Below are positions 5,422-12,727 of a stretch of 12,727 nucleotides of DNA, piece after piece. The DNA comes from Caldilineaceae bacterium. Its GTDB lineage: Bacteria; Chloroflexota; Anaerolineae; Caldilineales; Caldilineaceae. Numbering within the stretch: the stretch's first letter is position 1; the number at the start of each line of letters is the position of its first letter. The stretch spans positions 1 through 12,727 of the forward strand of contig JAPPKT010000253.1 of the NCBI GenBank assembly GCA_028819675.1, in the 5' to 3' direction. A program made the translations under genes and the position numbers. The notes under the pieces were generated by a model. The model ran no database searches, had not been told where the DNA came from, and saw only the letters and a list, made by a program, of their open reading frames with translations.

Positions 5422-8400
5422 TCACGAAGTCTCACTCCCCTTACCGTACTTAATATCGTAGTTGATGATGAAATCCAGCTCTTCTTGTGAAAAGCAATAT
5501 CCCTGGCTTAACTTTGAATCAGTCTCCGTGAAGGCCTGGGAAGCGCTGTCAGATTCCGATTGCGGGGCGGGGAACATAGCTTTTACTTCCGCTGGGATTC
5601 CCTTCTCTCCGGCATACTTATTGATTGCCAGTATTCGCTGAACATAATCGAAGATATCTAGAGCTTCATCTTGAGTTTTGGATAAGCCATTCATGATCAA
5701 GAGATCGGCTCTCCTCGTTATTCTAAAAGCTCCTCGATAGTTGTAGTTCCCAACAAATCGTCCGGCGTTCTTCTTGAATACTAACCACTTGTTTCGTTCG
5801 ATATGGAGGATTCTGCCGAGCCTCGCAAGTAGAACATAATGTTCTGGAGGCAGATACTCCAATACAGAGAGATAATCACGGACTAGGTGTCCGGTTACAT
5901 CGAATCCATCGCCTCGCGCAAGCCAGTACCAAAAAAAGAATTCCCCTGCTGTAGCAGCCAGTGCACCATACCTATCTGCGCTACCCAACAATTTCATGTG
6001 ACTTATCTTCGAGGAAGTAACTTCGGCCAGAGAGATGGCGTCTAGGTTTGGAGGGTCTTCAAGGAAAACGGAAACGAAATTCCGAGCAGTTTGCGAAAAC
6101 CCCAATGTGTGTGTCTCCTTGCCTAAGCCAATGACTTTTCTGAACTTCATTTGACTTGAAACGAGAATCGCATTCAACGCGGCTTCTTGATAACTACTAG
6201 AAATCTTGGGTAGTCCCGAAGCACCGATATCTAGGTCTTTTCCTATCGAAACGTACGACAGATTTGGTAAGAGATGTTTTCGACGAACGGCGCGCCATCG
6301 ATACATAGGGGCGACAAACGTCTCGGATGGACCGCGGCTGCCAATCCAGATCGTGCATCGTTGGCTGACACCTGCAAACAGTGCTGCTGGGATATTATCG
6401 TACGACGAAAACCAAGCCCCTCCCCAGTCGCACAGCTCTTGACGAACAATTTTGAAGGCACCACTAAAGGTAATGGATAGAGGAATAATCATCCCAGATC
6501 GTCCGCCGCGTTTCGTGATTTCCAGAGACTTCAGCAGAATATGACCGTATATGTCGGGAATTTTCGTGTCTGACGGTCCCAGTATTCCGTACGGGATTTT
6601 CTTCTTCGAAACATACGGCGGATTGCCGATGATTACATCGAAACCGCCGTTGTGCATGATGCCATAAAACTCGACGAACCAGTGGAAGGGCTGGTGTAAG
6701 GTTAGCCACTGCTCGTAGGCTTCTTCATCGCCCTCTTTGACTCCGTACTCGCCGGTGGCCAGATAGCGGTCCAATTCCCCGCGCAGGGCGTCCAGTCGTT
6801 CGCGCAGGTCGAGCTTGGCATCGGCAAAGTCGGCGGCGTCCATGCCGTAGTCGGTCTGCATGGCGCGAAAACGGCGAAAGGCTAGGTCGGTAAGTTCGGC
6901 GCCCTCCTCAATGTCGGGGAGAGCGAGTTCCTTGATCCAGTCGCCCTGGATGGCGCGTTTGACTTCCTCGAGGGAGGCGAAGCCGACGAGTGTGTTGCCA
7001 GCGCGCACGTTGAAGTCGATGTCGGGGAGGGGCTCGATCTGGTCGTACGTCTCGAGCTGGGCGACGAGTTTGAGGAAGAGGCGAAGCTTGCAGATTTCTA
7101 CAGCCTCTTCCATGATGTCGACGCCGTAGAGGTTATTGATAACGATCGACTTTAGGATGTAGTAGAGTTCGCTGGCGTGCTCTGCAACGTAGTCCAGAAC
7201 CTTGCGGAAGTCGCTCAACGCCTGAGGGCTCCGGGGGCGCTGCGAATGTTCAAGGTCATCGAGAAAACCGGCCATGGATTCAAGGCAGGTTGAGTAGAGG
7301 GGTTGGAGGATGTTGAGGGCGGCGAAGAGGAAGGCGCCGGAGCCGCAGGTGGGGTCGAGAACGGAAACGTCCACGATGGCTTTCCAGAAGGCGCGCACCA
7401 GCTCTGGCCCTTCGCTATTGGCTATTACGTCCAAGGCGAACTTTTCAATGTTGAGGTTGTAGGTGATGAGGTCGTTGATCGATGTGACCTCGCCGGCCTC
7501 CAGCTTGGCATAGATCTCTTCGTAACGGCGGCGGCGGGCGACATGCTCGCGCCAAGTCTCGGTGGGAAGGGCAAATGCATCCGGGGCGGGTTCGTTCCAG
7601 CCGCCGCGTTGGGCGACGTTGTCGAGGCCGGCGGCGATGTCTTCGGGCAACTCCTGCTTGGCGTCCACTACCACGTTGTTGTGGATGTCGTAGGTGATGC
7701 CATGACGGACGGCTTCGTAAAAGTAACCGTCGGGGTCCTCCTGCAGCAGCCGCCATACGCCGCCGCCTGGTCGGAAGGCGATCGGGCACTCTTTCTGCGC
7801 CCGGTCAAAGAGGAAGGGGATGATGGTGTTTCGGCTGATGTAGCCGGTGATGTCCTCCTTGGTATAGTAGGCCCCCATCTGTTTCTGGTTGATGTACTTT
7901 TCGAAGATGTAGCCGAGCACGTCAGGGTTGATCTCGTTGTCGTTGCGCAGAGGGCGATCGTCGAGATGCCACTGGTAGGCGTCGAAAAAGGTGAAGATCC
8001 GTTCGAAGGCTTCGTCGGGAATATCGATGTTCGGATGGTCGCGTTCAAGAACATGCTCTTCGAACAGGCCGCCGTTTAAGAAGGGGACTTCCCCAAGCAG
8101 ATTTCTAAGTTCCGAGTCGCGATCGGCCTCGGGTTTACCCAGCCCCTCGTGGAACAGCTTTAGAAGAAAGTGGTGGTAGAAGCTTGCGAACCGGTCGGTG
8201 CCGTGCTGGCTGCGCACAGTCTGGAGGCGGTCTCGCAGGTAGTCAGAATTTCCGTCGAGGAAGCCCTGTTTCTGGATGAAGTAGATGAACATCATACGGT
8301 TGAGCATCAGCGAGGCGTACCATTCGCGGTCAGCTACTTTCTCTATGCCCTCAATGAAGCCGAGAAAGTCCTGATGCTCGTTCTTGAAACGATCATAGAA

Positions 8401-8904
8401 TTTCTTGGTTACCTTCTCGACGTCGAAGGCAGCGAGCACGTGGCCGGTGACGTCCACGATCGAGAGGTCGGCCTCGTCTTCGAGCGTGAAAACAATTCTC
8501 TCCAGCTTCTGGATGAGAGGTTTTCCGCTCTGGTCGGACCGGTAGATATGCGTGCGGGGCCGGTCCGGTTTGCCCGGTTCGCGTTTAACCCACAGCCAGT
8601 ACAACGTGCGACGGTCGTCGGCAGCGAAGATGATGATGTGTTCGCGCACCTGCTTGGCGACCCTTCGCTCGATCTGCTGGCGCGTGGGATGGTCGGGAAC
8701 CTCTTCGCCAGGTTGGGCGAGACACTGGTAGGCGACCATGCCGCGCTTGTGGGCAATTGCCTGGAGGGAATAGGCGTGATCTTTCACTGTAACTTCGGTG
8801 TCGCTGCCGCCGTGGTCCCAGCCAAGCTCCTGGGTAAAGAGGGAGCGCAGGTCGAAGTTATCCAGGTGTTGTTTGACGCTGTCGCGATCGAGGGCAGTGG
8901 GCAT
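5422..8904 (-). CDS. Large Eco57I/PglX-like N6-adenine DNA methyltransferase
   Basis: 1160 residues from ATG 8904, ending at TGA. The start follows GGAGGA with a 9-nt gap and sits 2 nt after the helicase stop; the frame also opens 28 codons upstream inside the helicase gene, but that extension is not protein-like. Visible motifs: motif X-like MGAYYTK (343-349); SAM-binding motif I VLDPTCGSGAF (515-525); motif II region NLYGVDI (591-597, D596); catalytic motif IV NPPY (761-764), typical of gamma-class N6-adenine enzymes. Residues 1-340 are a large N-terminal region as in PglX and type IIG proteins, where I see no safe PD-(D/E)xK triad. Residues after about 800 are the expected target-recognition domain and C-terminal helices. 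It should methylate host DNA at a specific site, protecting it from the co-transcribed nuclease-helicase. The part after NPPY has clearly lower G+C than the part before it. A combined cutting role (type IIG) cannot be excluded. Confidence 0.88.
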   Translation of the reverse strand: MPTALDRDSVKQHLDNFDLRSLFTQELGWDHGGSDTEVTVKDHAYSLQAIAHKRGMVAYQCLAQPGEEVPDHPTRQQIERRVAKQVREHIIIFAADDRRTLYWLWVKREPGKPDRPRTHIYRSDQSGKPLIQKLERIVFTLEDEADLSIVDVTGHVLAAFDVEKVTKKFYDRFKNEHQDFLGFIEGIEKVADREWYASLMLNRMMFIYFIQKQGFLDGNSDYLRDRLQTVRSQHGTDRFASFYHHFLLKLFHEGLGKPEADRDSELRNLLGEVPFLNGGLFEEHVLERDHPNIDIPDEAFERIFTFFDAYQWHLDDRPLRNDNEINPDVLGYIFEKYINQKQMGAYYTKEDITGYISRNTIIPFLFDRAQKECPIAFRPGGGVWRLLQEDPDGYFYEAVRHGITYDIHNNVVVDAKQELPEDIAAGLDNVAQRGGWNEPAPDAFALPTETWREHVARRRRYEEIYAKLEAGEVTSINDLITYNLNIEKFALDVIANSEGPELVRAFWKAIVDVSVLDPTCGSGAFLFAALNILQPLYSTCLESMAGFLDDLEHSQRPRSPQALSDFRKVLDYVAEHASELYYILKSIVINNLYGVDIMEEAVEICKLRLFLKLVAQLETYDQIEPLPDIDFNVRAGNTLVGFASLEEVKRAIQGDWIKELALPDIEEGAELTDLAFRRFRAMQTDYGMDAADFADAKLDLRERLDALRGELDRYLATGEYGVKEGDEEAYEQWLTLHQPFHWFVEFYGIMHNGGFDVIIGNPPYVSKKKIPYGILGPSDTKIPDIYGHILLKSLEITKRGGRSGMIIPLSITFSGAFKIVRQELCDWGGAWFSSYDNIPAALFAGVSQRCTIWIGSRGPSETFVAPMYRWRAVRRKHLLPNLSYVSIGKDLDIGASGLPKISSSYQEAALNAILVSSQMKFRKVIGLGKETHTLGFSQTARNFVSVFLEDPPNLDAISLAEVTSSKISHMKLLGSADRYGALAATAGEFFFWYWLARGDGFDVTGHLVRDYLSVLEYLPPEHYVLLARLGRILHIERNKWLVFKKNAGRFVGNYNYRGAFRITRRADLLIMNGLSKTQDEALDIFDYVQRILAINKYAGEKGIPAEVKAMFPAPQSESDSASQAFTETDSKLSQGYCFSQEELDFIINYDIKYGKGSETS

Positions 8905-8906
8905 GG

Positions 8907-11900
8907 TCAATCTTCCTCCGGTCCGATGAGGCCAAGTGAACAGATGATACGGGGTTCGCGGCGCTCCTGTTCGCCGTGAACGATGCATAGGCGGTCGTCC
9001 TCGCGCATTTCGATGACGAGGCCGGCGAGGTCCTCGTCGGCGATACCGCTGCGCAGCTGGCGGTTCAGGGTATCAGTGGCAGTCTGGCGCAGGGGATGGC
9101 GGTAGATGTCGTCAATGGCGCGGCGGAGGGGATCCGAGTCGAAGATTGTTCCTTTGACTTTTTCGGCGTGGTTTTTCAATCGTTCATAGGTACGGAAACG
9201 GGCGCCGGAGGGGCGGCCCAGTTGTCCGCCTACCTGTTTGTCATGGCTGGCGGCGCTCTGCGCGGCTTGGCGGATGAGCGCGTGGTGCGTTTCATGGCGG
9301 GGCAGGGCGGGCGTGTCAGGTTGGCATTGGGCGGCGCGCAGGATTTCGAACTGGCTCTCGGTTACGCTACGGCCTTCGCGGTCGAGCCAGACGAGGGCAT
9401 CGTTGTCCTGGGCGGTGCGCAGGTAGACGAGCGCGCCGTCGGGCTGCGGGGGTGCGGTCTGGTTGGCCTTTGAAGAATGAACGACGGCGGGCATCTCTTC
9501 GATCGCCTTCTTGAGGGCGGGCTTGCCGTCGGTGGCGTTGTTCCAGATCTGGTAGGCGAAAGAGGCGAGATCGACCTCTGCGTCGTCGTCGCCGTCGAGG
9601 ATACCGGCCTGTTCGTTGTAAAGGTCGTGGACGGCGCGGGTATCTTCGTCCTCAAAAAAGGCTTCGTCGGTGCCAACGACCTCGGCGTTTTCGTTAAGCC
9701 GCGTACGTACGCGGGCACGGAGGCGGATAAGGCGTTCGATGCCTTCGGCGGGGAGGAAGGAGTAGCAGAGGATATCGCGCGCCTGCTGGCCGATGCGATC
9801 GACGCGGCCGGCACGTTGGATGAGGCGGATGATGGCCCAGGGCAGGTCATAGTTGACAACGATGGCACAGTCCTGGAGGTTCTGGCCTTCGCTGAGCACG
9901 TCGGTGGAGATGAGTACGCGCAACTCCTGCTCGGGCGAAACCTGGGCACGCTTGCCGTTGGCAACGGGGCTGAAGCGCCAAGCAAGTTGCGTGGGATCGG
10001 TTGAGCTGCCGGTCACGGCGACCAGTTGCTCAATACCGGCGGACTTGAGTTGCTCTTCAAGATATTGGACGGTATCAGCGAACTGGGTGAAGACGAGAAC
10101 CTTTTCGCCGGAGTGGGCTTCGACAAGAATCTGCCGCAGCGCAGCAAGTTTGGCGTCCTGGACCGGGTCCCACTGGCCGAACCTTACGAGGATGGTGCGC
10201 AGGGAACTGGCGTCGGAGAGCAGATGTTGGTACAGGTCCTCGACGAAGAGATGGGGGCTGAGCCAACGGAAGCGGCGTCGGTAGCGTGATGCGAAATTGT
10301 CGTACACCTGGGCGGCGCGCTGGCGGAAATCGGCTTCGGTGCGCAGGAAGGGGAATGCGTCCGGCTCTGCCTGGGTGTCGTCCTCTTCCTGGTCGAAGAT
10401 ATCGCTGACGGCGGCGTCGGCGTCCTCATCGTAGGACTGGGTATCCAACATGCCGGCGTCGGTGGTGCCGATGGGAAGGGGCTGGCCGGTCTCGATGGCA
10501 TGAAGGAAGACGAAATTACGCAGGATGTGGCGCTCGAGCGAGAGCAGAAAGGCATGGCCGCTGCTCTCCATGCGTTTGAGCAGGTTGGTGCGGCAGAAGC
10601 CCATGAGACGCTTGCCGGCGCGGGAGAGGTCGTCCAGAACCTGGGTTTCGGTTTGCGTCGGCGGTACACCGGGCGCGGCTGCGACGTAGTTGCCGAGGCC
10701 GTAGCGGGGCAGTTCGAGGGCATTAATGTCGGCGACCACGTCATCGGCGAAGAGACGCGCGTACTGCTCATCGATCTCGAAAGAGGCAGTGCAGGGCACG
10801 CGCACGGGAAAGTAGGAGGGGGTGCCGTCCTCGAAGGTGAGATATTTGCGCCCGTCGACCGGGTCGGTCTGGGCGTAGTTCTGCTGGATAAAGCTGCGGG
10901 TGCGGCGGACGAGGTAGAGGCGCATCAGCTCGCGCCAATCGTCGGCGTGCTCGGACTGTTCGAAGGCGGCGAGTGAGCGGAGCGGGGCCTGGTGGCGGCG
11001 GATGAATTCGGTCTCGCCGATGTCAGCCAGCAGGCGATCCGGGCGAATGCCGAGGTCCTCTTCTTCCGGCACGAAGAGGCGAAGCTGGCTGGAGAGGTCC
11101 TGATAAGTCTTGTTGTAGGGCGTGGCGGAGAGGAGGATGCATCTGCAGTCGTTCTCGCGGATGTACTCGTGAATGGCGCGGTAGGTACGGCCTTCGCGGT
11201 TGCGCAGGTTGTGGCTTTCGTCGATGACGAGGAGACGGTAGCGGCGCATGTCGGGCAGTTCGCGGATGGCGCGGCTTATGGAGAGCACGCGGGCGCGCAG
11301 GCGGTACTGGTCGCGGTAGTTTTCCCACATGGGGACAAGGTTTTTGGGGCAGATGATGAGTGTTTCGAGGCCCTGGTCGTCCTCAAATATGCGGGCGAGG
11401 GCGGTGGCCATCAGGGTTTTACCGAGTCCGACGACATCGCCGATGAGGACGCCGCCGCGCTTGTTGAGGTGATGGGCGGCGATCTTGACGGCGGCGGTCT
11501 GGAAGTCGAGCAGTGTATTGCCGAAGTCGGAGGGGATGCGGAAATCGGTAAGGCCGGCGCGCGCCTCCTGGGAGAGATGGTAAGCGATTTTGACGTAGAT
11601 GTGGTACGGGTCAATCAGTTTTTCGCGCGCCCAGCTTTCGTCGATGATAGCCGCGAGTTCCTTGGAGATATCGATGCACCAGCGGTCGTTCCAGCGCTTT
11701 TCGAACCAGCCGTCGAGCTTTTTGCAGGCGTCAAGGTCGAGGACGTCTACGTTCAGTTCGCCCTGTTTAGAGAGGCCGGCCTGGGTCAGGTTGCTGCTGC
11801 CCAGGTAGCCGACGATGGGATTGATGGAATCGTCGCGGTGCAGCAAGTAGAGCTTGGCATGGAGCGGGTGGGCGAGGAAGAGTTTGACGACGACCTTGCC

Positions 11901-12275
11901 CGCCTTGAGTTGCTTTGACAGCCGGCGCAGGCCGGCCTCATCCCGATTCGTGGGGGCGCCGAAGGTGAGCTGTTCGCGAAATTCTTCGGCCAGTCTGTTC
12001 TTCAGGCGCAGAGCAGCCTGGTTGTCGAGCTGGTCTTCAGCCGGGGCTAGGCTGCGGGCGCGGCGCAGTACTTCGTGGGGCAGGTTCTGCATGCCGACGA
12101 GGAGGCGGCAGCAGTTGCCTTCGCCGCCCGGCCAATCTTCGATGTGCTTGTCGATAGAGCGCCAGCCGCGCAGGTTGAAGTAGCCGACGCAGAAGTCGGC
12201 GCGGTGGGCGTGTTGGAGGGTCTCGGTCAGGGCGTCGCGGAGGTCGTTGTCTATGTTGTCGAAGATGCGGGGCAT
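8907..12275 (-). CDS. PLD-family nuclease fused to SNF2-type helicase
   Basis: 1122 residues from ATG 12275 ([16 protein letters not shown]), ending at TGA; the frame continues to 12557, but that part is repeat-derived and not protein-like. Residues about 10-200 form a phospholipase-D-like nuclease domain with one HKD-type site: H139-A-K141 and GSSN at 159-162; PLD nucleases usually dimerise to pair two such sites. An SF2/SNF2 helicase follows: LLDFQ (256-260), Walker [10 protein letters not shown] (279-287), DESH box (352-355), SAT (383-385), then in the second lobe [12 protein letters not shown] (791-802) and [11 protein letters not shown] (820-830). All core motifs are intact. Acidic inserts occur at about 613-639 and 890-902. 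The likely role is ATP-driven DNA translocation with cleavage of unmodified DNA, in partnership with the methyltransferase 2 nt downstream. SNF2 helicase with methylase is also the content of class 1 DISARM, but the fused PLD domain and the missing DISARM genes set this apart. Confidence 0.88.
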   Translation of the reverse strand: MPRIFDNIDNDLRDALTETLQHAHRADFCVGYFNLRGWRSIDKHIEDWPGGEGNCCRLLVGMQNLPHEVLRRARSLAPAEDQLDNQAALRLKNRLAEEFREQLTFGAPTNRDEAGLRRLSKQLKAGKVVVKLFLAHPLHAKLYLLHRDDSINPIVGYLGSSNLTQAGLSKQGELNVDVLDLDACKKLDGWFEKRWNDRWCIDISKELAAIIDESWAREKLIDPYHIYVKIAYHLSQEARAGLTDFRIPSDFGNTLLDFQTAAVKIAAHHLNKRGGVLIGDVVGLGKTLMATALARIFEDDQGLETLIICPKNLVPMWENYRDQYRLRARVLSISRAIRELPDMRRYRLLVIDESHNLRNREGRTYRAIHEYIRENDCRCILLSATPYNKTYQDLSSQLRLFVPEEEDLGIRPDRLLADIGETEFIRRHQAPLRSLAAFEQSEHADDWRELMRLYLVRRTRSFIQQNYAQTDPVDGRKYLTFEDGTPSYFPVRVPCTASFEIDEQYARLFADDVVADINALELPRYGLGNYVAAAPGVPPTQTETQVLDDLSRAGKRLMGFCRTNLLKRMESSGHAFLLSLERHILRNFVFLHAIETGQPLPIGTTDAGMLDTQSYDEDADAAVSDIFDQEEDDTQAEPDAFPFLRTEADFRQRAAQVYDNFASRYRRRFRWLSPHLFVEDLYQHLLSDASSLRTILVRFGQWDPVQDAKLAALRQILVEAHSGEKVLVFTQFADTVQYLEEQLKSAGIEQLVAVTGSSTDPTQLAWRFSPVANGKRAQVSPEQELRVLISTDVLSEGQNLQDCAIVVNYDLPWAIIRLIQRAGRVDRIGQQARDILCYSFLPAEGIERLIRLRARVRTRLNENAEVVGTDEAFFEDEDTRAVHDLYNEQAGILDGDDDAEVDLASFAYQIWNNATDGKPALKKAIEEMPAVVHSSKANQTAPPQPDGALVYLRTAQDNDALVWLDREGRSVTESQFEILRAAQCQPDTPALPRHETHHALIRQAAQSAASHDKQVGGQLGRPSGARFRTYERLKNHAEKVKGTIFDSDPLRRAIDDIYRHPLRQTATDTLNRQLRSGIADEDLAGLVIEMREDDRLCIVHGEQERREPRIICSLGLIGPEED
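8914..8919 (-). promoter_or_regulatory. Shine-Dalgarno of the methyltransferase within the helicase end
   Basis: GGAGGA on the minus strand, 9 nt before ATG 8904, lies in the last codons of the helicase gene. With the 2-nt gap between stop and start it implies translational coupling and decides the start against the upstream in-frame Met. Confidence 0.75.
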
Positions 12276-12286
12276 CGGGGGTATTG

Positions 12287-12292
12287 TTCCTC
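12287..12292 (-). promoter_or_regulatory. Ribosome binding site of the helicase gene
   Basis: GAGGAA on the minus strand, 11 nt before ATG 12275. Spacing is somewhat long, but it is the only good site near any in-frame start, and it supports the MPRIF start over the repeat-encoded extension. Confidence 0.5.
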
Positions 12293-12345
12293 TTTTGGCG
12301 GGCAGAGCAGTTGGGCTGAGCGCTTTGTTACGGATGTGGTATCGG

Positions 12346-12351
12346 GTTATA
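12346..12351 (-). promoter_or_regulatory. Possible -10 box of the helicase-methyltransferase operon
   Basis: TATAAC on the minus strand, about 70 nt before the helicase ATG, in a locally AT-rich patch between GC-rich sequences. No good -35 hexamer is found at 16-18 bp, so this is weak. Confidence 0.25.
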
Positions 12352-12412
12352 CAGGCAATAATTGTCGCACAGGAACGGCGATTTTGCCAGCGGAATGAGG
12401 GTGGGCGCGCGT

Positions 12413-12445
12413 GGGCAGGCACAAGGGGTGCCCCTACGGGGAGCG
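12413..12445. repeat. GC-rich inverted-repeat element, copy 1
   Basis: The core ACAAGGGGTGCCCCTACGGG (12421-12440) and the next five bases, GAGCG, are identical to copy 2. The left arm is degenerate here (GGGCAGGC instead of GGGCACCC), so the hairpin is imperfect. Elements with a GGGGTGCCCCTACGGG core are frequent between genes in Chloroflexota and some other phyla, from memory. Confidence 0.6.
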
Positions 12446-12483
12446 GTTCGGGGGTTGGCGGAAGTGGCGACGGGGCGACGCGA

Positions 12484-12516
12484 GGGCACCCACAAGGGGT
12501 GCCCCTACGGGGAGCG
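12484..12516. repeat. GC-rich inverted-repeat element, copy 2
   Basis: Perfect 8-bp stem GGGCACCC (12484-12491) / GGGTGCCC (12497-12504) around ACAAG. Its 25-nt core 12492-12516 equals 12421-12445, 71 bp away. It is the best-preserved copy. Confidence 0.65.
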
Positions 12517-12547
12517 CGGGAGGTTGGTCGCGTTTTTGGGGATGCGG

Positions 12548-12580
12548 GTCTGGGCACACACGAGGGGGGCCCAGACGGGG
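12548..12580. repeat. GC-rich inverted-repeat element, diverged copy 3
   Basis: The aligned 29 nt (12552-12580 against 12484-12512) match at 24 positions. The stem is re-formed with different bases: GTCTGGGC (12548-12555) pairs perfectly with GCCCAGAC (12569-12576). The offset to copy 2 is 68 bp, close to the 71 bp between copies 1 and 2. Confidence 0.45.
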
Positions 12581-12727
12581 GGATGTGGCGCGGTGTGTGT
12601 TGGGCGCGGCTGGGCGTTGCGTTGTCTGCGCTGGATCACATTCGGAACGAGGCACCAGGTGGGGGATGCACAGGTCGCAGCGGGTCGACAAGGTCATATT
12701 GCCACACACTGGCTGCGGCGGGGGGTT

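Larger units (their letters stand above)
12276..12727. other. Upstream region of the operon, no gene seen
   Basis: 452 bp up to the window end. It contains the likely ribosome site and promoter of the helicase, then a very GC-rich part (about 73% in 12421-12480) with three copies of an inverted-repeat element. Open frames through it (including the one at 12434-12709) repeat PVGAPLV-type peptides that are simply translations of the element, so I do not call them genes. Confidence 0.55.

Noticed and set aside
7303..8979. Long plus-strand open frames (7303-8079, 8170-8979) opposite the methyltransferase
   Set aside because: Gly/Val/Glu-rich antisense products of a GC-rich gene, without motifs; the minus-strand protein has clear family motifs throughout.
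9477..11918. Plus-strand open frames opposite the helicase (up to 308 codons at 10992-11918)
   Set aside because: Mirror of codon bias in the GC-rich helicase gene; no start site or recognisable domain.
5422..12275. Complete DISARM or BREX locus
   Set aside because: Only helicase and methylase components are present; the other core genes are not in the window.
12276..12557. 94-residue N-terminal extension of the helicase frame
   Set aside because: It encodes Pro-rich sequence translated from the intergenic repeats; the RBS and domain start fit ATG 12275.
12413..12580. CRISPR array
   Set aside because: Only three copies, the repeats form their own hairpins with one strongly diverged, and the intervening sequences are not uniform unique spacers; no cas genes.

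Overview
The window reads as an accessory, defence-rich stretch of a bacterial chromosome. The outer parts are GC-rich: sampled 60-base lines count about 75% G+C in the DprA-like gene, 60-63% in the first two thirds of the methyltransferase gene and about 73% in the last intergenic region. Between roughly 1.5 and 6.65 kb the composition is lower and more variable (38-57% in sampled lines). The intergenic repeats around 12.4-12.6 kb (core GGGCACCC-ACAAG-GGGTGCCC) and the DprA-like family resemble what I know from Chloroflexota genomes. That assignment is from memory and weak.

Layout, left to right. (1) 1-495, plus strand: two tandem paralogous small membrane proteins, the first cut by the window edge. 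(2) 496-773: intergenic, with an eroded 9-nt-periodic repeat. (3) 774-1352, minus: DprA/SLOG-like Rossmann protein. (4) 1554-2285, minus: HNH-type zinc-finger nuclease candidate. (5) 2286-2829: divergent intergenic region with a strong hairpin close to the next gene. (6) 2830-5118, plus: a 762-codon frame encoding an Mrr-like PD-(D/E)xK nuclease fused to a STAND-type NTPase, interrupted by one in-frame amber codon at 4036-4038. (7) 5119-5421: convergent spacer with a possible broken reading frame and a perfect 12-bp palindrome. (8) 12275 to 5422, minus: a two-gene operon of a PLD-nuclease/SNF2-helicase fusion followed 2 nt later by a large Eco57I/PglX-like adenine methyltransferase. (9) 12276-12727: promoter region with three copies of a GC-rich inverted-repeat element.

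How the parts may work together: the helicase/nuclease plus methyltransferase pair has the content of a self-contained restriction-modification-type defence system. The methyltransferase would mark self DNA, and the PLD-SNF2 protein would translocate on and cut unmarked DNA. It shares part of its content with class 1 DISARM, BREX and helicase-methylase systems, but no other DISARM or BREX component is visible here. The nuclease-STAND gene and the HNH gene beside it look like independent defence modules in the same island. The two most informative anomalies are the amber codon that splits the nuclease-STAND gene without any frame change, and the drop in base composition inside the methyltransferase just past its NPPY catalytic motif, which suggests a swapped target-recognition domain.
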